Shown piece by piece: positions 1-5,753 of a stretch of DNA of 6,828 nt (position 1 is the first letter of the stretch; the number at the start of each line of letters is the position of its first letter). The notes below the pieces were generated by a model. It was not told the origin of the DNA, made no database searches, and was given only the letters and a program-made list of their open reading frames with translations. The DNA lies in NCBI GenBank assembly GCA_021784635.1, contig JAJYHS010000268.1, positions 1 through 6,828 of the forward strand, read 5' to 3'. The DNA comes from a bacterium (GTDB lineage: Bacteria > Bdellovibrionota > Bdellovibrionia > Bdellovibrionales > UBA1609). The position numbers were made by a program, and so were the translations under genes.

Positions 1-2
1 CT

Positions 3-98
3 GAATTGACAAGAAAGCGCATTATTGAAGCGCTTGAAATGTTAAAGAACAAGCGCGATTTAAATTCGCCGAAAAAACACGGCAATATTCGGCTATAA
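3..98 (+). CDS. pccB: Acyl-CoA (propionyl-CoA) carboxylase carboxyltransferase beta subunit, C-terminal end only
   Basis: An open frame enters from the left edge and stops with TAA at 96-98, giving 31 residues. The end of the peptide, with a TRKRIIEALEMLKNKR stretch followed by KKHGNI and a terminal RL, matches the conserved C-terminus of PccB/MmdA-type carboxyltransferases, which usually finish in a basic helix and a KKHGNIPL-like tail. This subunit moves the carboxyl group from carboxybiotin to propionyl-CoA in the cytoplasm and partners the biotin carboxylase and biotin carrier encoded just downstream. Only 27 bp separate its stop from the next start, so the genes are probably co-transcribed. 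The catalytic crotonase-like domains lie outside the window, so acyl-CoA preference cannot be read here. The family call from 31 residues is good but not certain. The linked methylmalonyl-CoA mutase favours propionyl-CoA. Confidence 0.75.
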   Translation, partial: ELTRKRIIEALEMLKNKRDLNSPKKHGNIRL

Positions 99-125
99 AA
101 CTACGCGGGGGATAAGGCGATCTCA

Positions 126-1634
126 ATGGCAAGGCCAATGTTTAAAAAGATCCTGATCGCAAATCGCGGCGAAATCGCGGTTCGAGTCATTCGCGCATGT
201 CGAACGCTTGGCATCCAGTCGATCGCCGTATTTAGCGACGCCGACCGCAATAGTCTTCATGTCATGCTTGCCGACGAGGCCCACAACATTGGTCCCGCGC
301 CAAGCCGCGAATCATATCTCAATATTGAGCGCATCATTGATGTAGCGAAAAAATCGGGCGCCGAAGCCGTTCACCCCGGCTATGGTTTTTTAAGTGAAAT
401 GCCCGCCTTTGCTGAAGCGCTCGCCCAAGCGGGAATTGTTTTTATCGGCCCAACGCCGAAAAACATTCGCGATATGGGAGATAAAATCGCCTCACGCGAG
501 CTTATGAAAAAAGCTGGCGTACCAATAGTGCCCGGCACGCCCGGCGCCATTCAATCCGTCGAAGAGGCGGAAAAATGGGCGCACGAAATTGGTTACCCAA
601 TCATTATCAAGGCCTCGGCTGGCGGTGGCGGCAAAGGAATCCGAGTCGTTTACGACAGAAAAGAGTTGCCGAGTGCGTTTCGTGCCTGCCAATCGGAGGG
701 CAAAAATTATTTTGCCGACGAGCGCGTTTTTATCGAACGGTATATTCAAAACCCAAAACATATAGAATTCCAAGTTTTTGGCGACTCCCATGGCAACGTT
801 TGTCACTTGTTTGAGCGCGAATGTTCCGTACAGCGTCGACACCAAAAACTTATAGAAGAGTCCCCTTCTATATCGGTTCCACAAAAAGTTCGCGAAGAAA
901 TGGGCCGAGTTGCGGTTCGGGCGGCTACAAGTCTTAAATATCTTGGTGCCGGCACAATTGAATTTATTTTTGATAATTCGACTAAAGAATTTTTCTTTAT
1001 GGAAATGAATACCCGCCTTCAGGTCGAACACCCCGTTACGGAATTGGTGACCGGCATCGACCTAGTTCGGGAGCAAATTCATGTGGCTCTCGGTCACCCT
1101 CTTTCATTTAAGCAATCAGACGTTAAACAGTCGGGGCACGCCATAGAACTTCGGATATGCGCAGAAGACCCGATCACTTTTAAGCCGGCACCAGGTAAAA
1201 TTCGCCGCTGTCGCAATCCGCAGGGGCCGTTTGTTCGTGTGGATGGCTATGCTTATCCCGGCTACGAAATCCCAATTTACTATGATCCCATGGTGGCAAA
1301 ACTCATTGCGTGGGGGCACACTCGCAATGAGGCGATCGCTCGGCTTCAAAGCGCATTGGGCGAATACATGATTACCGGAGTTAAAAGCAATATCGTGCTG
1401 CACAAGAATATATTAGCGCATCCGACGTTTCTAGACGGCTCGTATACAACACAATTTATCGATCGCGACATTGCGGGTAAACACCAAAAGCTTTTTATGT
1501 TTGTTGATGATAACGTCTTTTTGATCACCGCCGCGCTTGAGGCCTACCAACGCGCAAAAGGCCGGGACGTTTCACAATACAATATTGCCAGCCGCTGGAA
1601 GGCGTTCGGCCGCAAACAGCAAATGCGGTCCTAA
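126..1634 (+). CDS. pccA: Biotin carboxylase subunit of acyl-CoA (propionyl-CoA) carboxylase
   Basis: This is the ATP-dependent carboxylase that loads bicarbonate-derived CO2 onto the biotin of the carrier protein, the first half-reaction of acyl-CoA carboxylation. It has 502 residues and the full three-part layout. The N-terminal domain begins with KILIANRGEIAVRVIRA (8-24). The ATP-grasp domain has the glycine-rich loop SAGGGGKGIR (164-173). The C-terminal domain carries GHAIELRICAEDP (337-349). Catalytic residues known from E. coli AccC have visible counterparts: K162, H212, K241 in RRHQK, E279, E293, N295, R297, Q299-V300-E301 and R343. About 50 residues follow the core, as in PccA-type rather than minimal AccC proteins, but there is no biotin domain; that is the next gene. 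ATG 126 is preferred because AAGG lies 8 nt upstream, whereas ATG 138 has AAGG only 3 nt away. Family certainty is very high. The propionyl-CoA assignment is inferred from neighbours, and an AccC role in fatty-acid synthesis cannot be excluded. Confidence 0.93.
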   Translation: MARPMFKKILIANRGEIAVRVIRACRTLGIQSIAVFSDADRNSLHVMLADEAHNIGPAPSRESYLNIERIIDVAKKSGAEAVHPGYGFLSEMPAFAEALAQAGIVFIGPTPKNIRDMGDKIASRELMKKAGVPIVPGTPGAIQSVEEAEKWAHEIGYPIIIKASAGGGGKGIRVVYDRKELPSAFRACQSEGKNYFADERVFIERYIQNPKHIEFQVFGDSHGNVCHLFERECSVQRRHQKLIEESPSISVPQKVREEMGRVAVRAATSLKYLGAGTIEFIFDNSTKEFFFMEMNTRLQVEHPVTELVTGIDLVREQIHVALGHPLSFKQSDVKQSGHAIELRICAEDPITFKPAPGKIRRCRNPQGPFVRVDGYAYPGYEIPIYYDPMVAKLIAWGHTRNEAIARLQSALGEYMITGVKSNIVLHKNILAHPTFLDGSYTTQFIDRDIAGKHQKLFMFVDDNVFLITAALEAYQRAKGRDVSQYNIASRWKAFGRKQQMRS

Positions 1635-1647
1635 CCATGAAGCATTT

Positions 1648-1651
1648 GGAG
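1648..1651 (+). promoter_or_regulatory. Ribosome binding site of the biotin carrier gene
   Basis: A GGAG sits 9 nt before the ATG at 1661, inside the 26-bp gap after the biotin carboxylase stop. It supports independent initiation of the carrier protein. The two reading frames are therefore separate genes rather than a broken alpha subunit. Confidence 0.6.
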
Positions 1652-1660
1652 CAATTATAG

Positions 1661-2185
1661 ATGTACTTTCAAGCCGAAGCTAACGACATTAAATACGAAA
1701 TAAACGTGCACGAATCGCGCACCGGCTGGCAGGTCTCGCTCAAACCCGACGGCGGAGACTGGACTCATTTTGAATTTTCAAAAACTGACTATCAATACAT
1801 GGACGACACGATCAGCTTTGTATTTCAAAACGCCTCTTATTTGCTCGATGTAACTGCTTCGGGCGTTGATTACACTGTTTACACCCGGGGCGCGTTTCGT
1901 ACGGTTAAACTTTACAACGAAGAAAAGATCCTCCACGAGAGCTTAAAAGGGCGCAAATCCCTTGGTGCAACCGACAGTCTTGTTTCTGAAATGCCTGGTA
2001 AAATTGTGAAAATTTTTGTTTCGCCAGGCCAATCAGTCAAAGCGGGCGACCCTATTTTGATTATGGAAGCAATGAAAATGGAAAACGAACTTCGTGCCGC
2101 CCACGAAGCCACCATTAAAACTGTGCACGTGAATGAGGGCCAGGCTATTGAGGCCAACACCGTTCTTGTGTCGTTTTCAAAGTGA
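1661..2185 (+). CDS. Biotin carboxyl carrier protein of acyl-CoA carboxylase
   Basis: This 174-residue cytoplasmic protein carries the biotin that shuttles carboxyl groups between the biotin carboxylase encoded 26 bp upstream and the carboxyltransferase. The C-terminal biotinyl domain (about 107-173) has the MPG turn at 111-113 and the biotinylation motif EAMKMEN (136-142), with K139 as the predicted modified lysine. Residues 1-95 are rich in short alternating hydrophobic and polar runs, as expected for beta strands. They resemble the linker (BT-like) region found between biotin carboxylase and carrier domains in fused PccA proteins. Together with the preceding gene it therefore equals one PccA alpha chain cut in two. 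It lacks the long Ala/Pro hinge of E. coli AccB. The start is supported by GGAG 9 nt upstream. Biotin attachment would need a BirA ligase encoded elsewhere. The carrier identity is secure; naming it accB or pccA-C-terminal is a matter of convention. Confidence 0.92.
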   Translation: MYFQAEANDIKYEINVHESRTGWQVSLKPDGGDWTHFEFSKTDYQYMDDTISFVFQNASYLLDVTASGVDYTVYTRGAFRTVKLYNEEKILHESLKGRKSLGATDSLVSEMPGKIVKIFVSPGQSVKAGDPILIMEAMKMENELRAAHEATIKTVHVNEGQAIEANTVLVSFSK

Positions 2186-2224
2186 ACAATGACACTTTGC
2201 TCGTCATGTGCAAAAACCTAACCC

Positions 2225-3808
2225 ATGAGAAAAGAAAAGTTTTTTAATTCAAGCCACATTGAGCTTAATAACATTTACGAAAATGAGTGCACAAAAAGTG
2301 CGTGTGAAAGACTTGGGCGCCCGGGTCAATTCCCCTATACGCGCGGAGTGCAAGAAACGATGTACCGTGGGCAGCTCTGGACTATGCGACAATATGCGGG
2401 ATTTGGTTCAGCCAAAGAGAGTAATCGCCGCTATCATCATCTATTAAAAAACGGAACAACTGGATTAAGCGTCGCTTTCGATTTACCAACGCAAATGGGC
2501 TACGACTCCGACCATGTCATGTCCAGCGGCGAAGTGGGCAAAGTGGGCGTTGCCATTTCTACTATTGAAGACATGGAAATTCTCCTCGACAAGTTGCCCC
2601 TTGAAAATATCTCGACATCAATGACGATTAACTCAACTGCGGGAATTTTGCTTGCGCTTTACATTGCGGTCGCCAAACGCCGCGGGATTTCGGCTAAAGA
2701 CCTTCGCGGCACAATTCAAAACGACCCTCTTAAAGAGTACATCGCGCGCGGCACTTATATTTATCCGCCAAAACCAAGTCTTCGCATCATAACCGACATT
2801 TTTTCTTACTGCGCTCTTAACGTCCCAAAATGGAATACAATCAGCATTTCCGGCTATCATATACGCGAAGCCGGAGCCACCGCCGTACAAGAACTTGCGT
2901 TTACTCTGGCAAATGCAATCACATACGTGCAGGCCGCGATCGATCGCGGGCTTAATGTGGATGATTTTGCCGGGCGACTGAGTTTCTTTTTTAACGTACA
3001 CAATAATTTTTTCGAAGAAGTTGCGAAATTTCGCGCGGCAAGAAGAATGTGGGCAAATATTATGCGCAATCGTTTTAATGTAAAAGACGAGCGCGCATTA
3101 AAACTTCGCTTTCACACGCAAACAGCTGGAGTGACGCTCACAGCACAACAGCCGGAAAACAACATCGTGCGCGTGACACTTCAAGCGCTCGCTGCCGTTT
3201 TAGGGGGAACACAGTCGCTCCACACGAACTCGATGGACGAGGCCTTAGGTCTGCCGACTGAGCGGGCGGCAACAATTGCCGTTCGAACTCAACAAATTAT
3301 CGCCCACGAATCTGGAGTTGCCGATGTTATTGATCCCCTCGGAGGATCCCCCTACGTTGAAGCGCTAACCGACGAGCTTGAAAAGCGCGCCTACGGTTAT
3401 ATCGAACGCATTGATGCGCTCGGGGGAGTTATTGCCTGCATAGAATCGGGATACATTCAGGGCGAAATTCAAACCTCTGCCTATCAATATCAAAAAGACG
3501 TTGATGCTAAACAAGAAATCATCGTGGGAGTAAACGATTTTATTGGTCAAGAGCCCACGCCGATTGAGACGCTTAAAATATCCGAGAGTATCGCCCGTGA
3601 TCAAATTGGGCGCCTAAAGGCATTTAAGGGGCGTCGTGATGCGCGCGCGGTGAGCATGCATTTGGAAAAAATTCGCACCGCCGCCACATCTGACGAAAAT
3701 TTGATTCCTCGTTTTGTTGATGCGGTCGAAGCCAATGTCACACTTGGCGAGATCAGCGATGAGCTTCGAAAAATTTTCGGCGCCTATCGTGAGAATGTAA
3801 AATTATAA
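2225..3808 (+). CDS. mcmA1: Methylmalonyl-CoA mutase large (catalytic) subunit, split type without B12-binding domain
   Basis: This is the adenosylcobalamin-dependent isomerase that converts (R)-methylmalonyl-CoA to succinyl-CoA, the last step of propionyl-CoA assimilation. The 527 residues cover the substrate-binding TIM barrel: YTRGV (38-42), [10 protein letters not shown] (51-60), [18 protein letters not shown] (80-97), TIQND (163-167), TYIYPP (177-182) and [14 protein letters not shown] (207-220). A constant offset of 32 from Propionibacterium MutB places Y57, Q165, R175, Y211 and H212 at the positions of Y89, Q197, R207, Y243 and H244. Tyr and Arg at the first and third of these mark methylmalonyl-CoA over isobutyryl-CoA specificity. 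The protein ends at the linker after [12 protein letters not shown], with no DxHxxG cobalamin motif, so it needs a separate small subunit, as in split mutases of archaea and some bacteria. Fused enzymes run to about 700 residues. No good Shine-Dalgarno precedes ATG 2225, and a stop at 2219-2221 rules out an upstream start. Confidence 0.93.
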   Translation: MRKEKFFNSSHIELNNIYENECTKSACERLGRPGQFPYTRGVQETMYRGQLWTMRQYAGFGSAKESNRRYHHLLKNGTTGLSVAFDLPTQMGYDSDHVMSSGEVGKVGVAISTIEDMEILLDKLPLENISTSMTINSTAGILLALYIAVAKRRGISAKDLRGTIQNDPLKEYIARGTYIYPPKPSLRIITDIFSYCALNVPKWNTISISGYHIREAGATAVQELAFTLANAITYVQAAIDRGLNVDDFAGRLSFFFNVHNNFFEEVAKFRAARRMWANIMRNRFNVKDERALKLRFHTQTAGVTLTAQQPENNIVRVTLQALAAVLGGTQSLHTNSMDEALGLPTERAATIAVRTQQIIAHESGVADVIDPLGGSPYVEALTDELEKRAYGYIERIDALGGVIACIESGYIQGEIQTSAYQYQKDVDAKQEIIVGVNDFIGQEPTPIETLKISESIARDQIGRLKAFKGRRDARAVSMHLEKIRTAATSDENLIPRFVDAVEANVTLGEISDELRKIFGAYRENVKL

Positions 3809-3824
3809 AATGTCTTTATCCGCT

Positions 3825-4553
3825 TTAGGTGTTCGCGCGTTTTTTTGCCACGCGATCAACAGCAATAATTGAAATTCCATATAGTAGAAGAAGCGGCAAA
3901 AGGAGCGCCATCATACTTACTGCATCGGGCGGCGCAAATGTCGCCGCCACTATCGCCAATATGAATACGGCCGTTCGCCATCTGTCTTTTAGAATTTTGC
4001 CATCGATAATCCCAAGCATCGCGAGAACAACTAAAATAAGGGGCATTTCAAAAGCCATGCCAAACATCACTGTTGTTAAGATAAAAAACGACAGGTACTC
4101 GCGAATTGTAATCATTGGCTTATCGACACCACTGCCAAAGGTGAGTAGGTATTTAAAAGCAAACGGATAAATAACTTTATATACAAACACCACACCAGAT
4201 ATGAATAAAAGCGATCCAAAAAATATGAACTTTAACGCCATTTTTTTTTCGTGTTTGTATAGGCCGGGAGCGATAAACCACCAAACTTGATAGAGCCAAA
4301 AGGGGCAGGTAATAATAGCGCCGCTTAAAAAACTGACTTTCAAATAAGCGAGAAATTTCTCTGTCGGATGAGTAAAGACAAGGCCGCCTTGCGGAAGATA
4401 TGGCAAAATCGGTTGGCGTATAACCGCAAAAATTTGATCACCAAAATACAGCGAGATTAAAAAGCCTATAAGGATGATCCAAAGTGAGCGCATAATACAA
4501 CGCCTTAAGTCTTCGAAATGTTCAATGAACGATTGGGCTTTAGGATTTTCCAT
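3825..4553 (-). CDS. tatC: Sec-independent (twin-arginine) protein translocase subunit TatC
   Basis: TatC is the inner-membrane core of the Tat system. It recognises twin-arginine signal peptides together with TatB and nucleates the TatA pore for export of folded proteins. The 242 residues are typical in length and show about six hydrophobic segments (roughly 20-37, 72-95, 107-130, 152-178, 193-207, 213-231). Family landmarks are visible: the N-terminal cytoplasmic HFEDLRR (12-18), PTEKF (63-67), YQVWWFIAPGLYKHEKK (88-104) and AFEMP (167-171). E102 and E169 correspond to E. coli E103 and E170. At the position of E. coli E15, in the HLIELR signal-peptide-binding motif, this protein has D15. 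The ATG lies inside the end of tatB (14-nt overlap), with no strong Shine-Dalgarno, so translation is probably coupled. Its stop faces the mutase stop across 16 bp. Confidence 0.95.
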   Translation of the reverse strand: MENPKAQSFIEHFEDLRRCIMRSLWIILIGFLISLYFGDQIFAVIRQPILPYLPQGGLVFTHPTEKFLAYLKVSFLSGAIITCPFWLYQVWWFIAPGLYKHEKKMALKFIFFGSLLFISGVVFVYKVIYPFAFKYLLTFGSGVDKPMITIREYLSFFILTTVMFGMAFEMPLILVVLAMLGIIDGKILKDRWRTAVFILAIVAATFAPPDAVSMMALLLPLLLLYGISIIAVDRVAKKRANT

Positions 4554-4995
4554 CGGTCGGTTTTTCTGGAGCTGGGGTTTCTATTGCTTCGGCTGAGCGC
4601 GAAACTGTGTTTTCGGGTGATTCCATGGGCGGAGTGCCAAGCGTTCGAGGATCTGGCGCCTCCGCTATTGTTGGTTCGATAATTGGTTCGGTTGGGTTTG
4701 CCTTGTCGGCAACACTTGTTTGGGCTGGCGCGCTTTGCCGCTTAGCAATTTCTTGATTGAGTTGATCGCGAAGCCTCACAAGCTCCGAAAGATCTTTGGT
4801 CATTAGCTCTCGTGTTTCATTTATAAAAGACGTGGCGGAACTACGAACATCGTTTAACGGCCCTAAAATTTCGTCTTTAACTTTTCTTATCTCGTTAACG
4901 TATTTTGCCACCTTGCGCGCGACAACCGGCAACTCTTCGGGGCCCAAAACCACAAGGCCAATGACGGCCAATATCAAAAGTTCAGTGAAACTCAC
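4540..4995 (-). CDS. tatB: Sec-independent protein translocase subunit TatB
   Basis: TatB is a single-span inner-membrane protein that forms the twin-arginine signal-peptide receptor with TatC. The N-terminus has the family signature SFTELLILAVIGLVVLGPEELP: a conserved Glu before a short hydrophobic helix, the GP hinge, then an amphipathic helix (PVVARKVAKYVNEIRKVKDEI). The FTELL and VVLGP wording fits TatB better than TatA, as does its place directly ahead of tatC. A charged helical region follows, then a Pro/Glu/Ala-rich tail over about the last 60 residues, which is usual and poorly conserved. I place the start at GTG 4993-4995 because GAGGAG lies 9 nt upstream. An in-frame TTG at 4999-5001 would add two residues but sits only 3 nt from that site. 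The gene follows the unnamed gene at 5035-5631 after a short gap and overlaps tatC by 14 nt. Confidence 0.9.
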   Translation of the reverse strand: MSFTELLILAVIGLVVLGPEELPVVARKVAKYVNEIRKVKDEILGPLNDVRSSATSFINETRELMTKDLSELVRLRDQLNQEIAKRQSAPAQTSVADKANPTEPIIEPTIAEAPDPRTLGTPPMESPENTVSRSAEAIETPAPEKPTDGKS

Positions 4996-5004
4996 GGACA
5001 AATA

Positions 5005-5010
5005 CTCCTC
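5005..5010 (-). promoter_or_regulatory. Ribosome binding site deciding the tatB start
   Basis: A strong GAGGAG on the minus strand lies 9 nt from GTG (4993-4995) and 3 nt from TTG (4999-5001). The spacing favours GTG as the tatB start codon. An ATG just upstream of the site is in another frame. Confidence 0.6.
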
Positions 5011-5034
5011 GCATTGAACCGTGCAATCTCAAAC

Positions 5035-5631
5035 TTACTGATTAGTGGCCTTTTTCGCCTGGTCGGAATTTAACAGCCCGTTTTCTAAAAGTTGCTCTTT
5101 GGCAAGCTCCGAGCCCGTTTTTACGTACCGCTCGTAGAGGCGAAGAAGGTCTTGGTTGGATTGCACAAAAGAGTTTTGGCTGATGTACGTCAGAAGATCA
5201 ACAAATTCTAGGAATCGTGATGCAAATTCTCGATAGACGGGGGTTTGGATATCCGAGTCAAACTCGCTTGCCAGCTGATGATAAGCAATCCCGCCCATAT
5301 CCGCGTAGTAGTCGAGATCGATAATTTTACGCTTGAATGAATCGCCGAAAAAGCCACTCACGTAGAGGCTTGTGTCGCCGAGCCGCTTTAGCATCTCGCG
5401 ACGAACCAATTTTTCAGACTGATTAGCGCGTAAGAGCTGCTCGGCCAGCGTCGAATTCAACATGACGCTTCTATTGCTTACATAGGAGTCAAGAAGCTCT
5501 ACGAGATACTGTTGCGCATAAGGGGTCGTTTCGATTCGACATTTTTCGAGCGCTTCAACGACCATTTCGTTAAAGTAGGTGCGCGCGTCCAGTAGTAAAT
5601 TCAATTTTGCGTCTTTGTCATTTTGCCCCAT
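5035..5631 (-). CDS. Conserved protein of unknown function, first gene of the tatB-tatC operon
   Basis: This is a 198-residue protein that I cannot assign to a named family. It looks like a conserved hypothetical I associate with deltaproteobacterial-type genomes, but that impression is unverified. It has no signal peptide, no transmembrane segment and no cysteine pair or recognisable catalytic motif. The sequence is rich in Leu, Glu, Tyr, Ser and Asp and looks mostly alpha-helical, so it is probably a soluble cytoplasmic helical bundle. The most distinctive part is the central block (about 84-118), with LGDTSLYVSGFFGDS followed by IDLDYYADMGGIAYHQLA, whose glycine and aromatic spacing looks functionally constrained. 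A second aromatic-rich helix covers about 132-150. The gene starts at ATG 5629-5631 after a GGGG run 7 nt upstream and ends 39 nt before the tatB start, so co-transcription with tatB and tatC is likely. A role in Tat export is only suggested by position. Confidence 0.8.
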   Translation of the reverse strand: MGQNDKDAKLNLLLDARTYFNEMVVEALEKCRIETTPYAQQYLVELLDSYVSNRSVMLNSTLAEQLLRANQSEKLVRREMLKRLGDTSLYVSGFFGDSFKRKIIDLDYYADMGGIAYHQLASEFDSDIQTPVYREFASRFLEFVDLLTYISQNSFVQSNQDLLRLYERYVKTGSELAKEQLLENGLLNSDQAKKATNQ

Positions 5632-5642
5632 AACACGGCCCC

Positions 5643-5665
5643 AAGCCCCCTAAAGTAGAGGGCTC
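5643..5665 (-). promoter_or_regulatory. Strong stem-loop in the 5' leader of the unnamed gene-tatB-tatC operon
   Basis: Read on the minus strand, GCCCTCTA and TAGGGGGC pair around a CTT loop (5645-5663). This gives eight pairs with one G-U wobble, and an outer A-U and G-U can extend it to ten. On the plus strand the same stem has a C-A mismatch where the minus strand has the wobble, which fits an RNA made from the minus strand. It starts at or just after the predicted transcription start and ends 11 nt before the ATG. A 5'-terminal stem that protects the mRNA or limits ribosome access is possible. No U-tract follows, so it is not an intrinsic terminator. Confidence 0.45.
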
Positions 5666-5673
5666 CAGCACTT

Positions 5674-5702
5674 ATTGTACAACTTTATTCAAAAAATTTC
5701 AG
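5674..5702 (-). promoter_or_regulatory. Candidate sigma-70 promoter for the unnamed gene-tatB-tatC operon
   Basis: On the minus strand a CTGAAA (5702-5697, four of six consensus bases) is followed after exactly 17 nt by TACAAT (5679-5674, five of six). Transcription would start near 5666-5669, about 35-40 nt before the ATG of the unnamed gene. The stretch is AT-rich and lies in the only sizeable non-coding gap of the leftward genes. This was read by eye, so it remains a candidate. Confidence 0.4.
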
Positions 5703-5708
5703 TTTCTA

Positions 5709-5743
5709 CGCCTAAATGGCCCATTCTGGCTCGACATTAGGCG
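5709..5743 (-). terminator. Inverted repeat after the M16 gene, possible weak terminator
   Basis: Seven-base perfect arms (TTAGGCG and CGCCTAA; 5737-5743 and 5709-5715) flank a 21-nt loop that can form a small inner GCC/GGC pairing. It lies 10 nt beyond the M16 stop codon. A run of six T follows on the minus strand, but about 12 nt after the stem, so this is not a classical intrinsic terminator. It may slow or stop transcription, or be chance. Confidence 0.25.
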
Positions 5744-5753
5744 GGATTTTGTC

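Noticed and set aside
492..1031. 179-codon open frame on the minus strand inside the biotin carboxylase gene
   Set aside because: It lies fully opposite a gene with every catalytic residue in place, and its translation shows no family resemblance. It is a frame shadow.
1620..1665. Frameshift or nonsense break of a single fused alpha subunit
   Set aside because: The two proteins are in different frames, but the second has a well-spaced GGAG and a natural N-terminus, and the first ends in a plausible tail. Two real genes explain this better than a pseudogene.
2189..2207. ATGAC / GTCAT inverted repeat between the carrier and mutase genes
   Set aside because: The stem is only five AT-containing pairs with a 9-nt loop and no T-run, so it is easily explained by chance.
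2633..3001. 122-codon minus-strand open frame inside the mutase gene
   Set aside because: It overlaps conserved mutase motifs on the other strand and resembles no known protein. The 70- and 79-codon minus-strand frames in the same gene are rejected for the same reason.
2225..3808. Truncated mutase pseudogene
   Set aside because: The frame is intact, the active-site residues are present, and the protein ends at the natural boundary before the B12 domain, as known split large subunits do.
3836..3855. CGCGT / ACGCG inverted repeat beside a T-run near the end of tatC
   Set aside because: The T-run lies in the loop rather than after the stem, and the stem is only five pairs inside coding sequence. 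It is not a terminator.
3829..4170. 113-codon plus-strand open frame opposite tatC
   Set aside because: tatC on the minus strand has clear motifs and membrane segments across this stretch. The plus-strand frame reads as composition-driven sequence.
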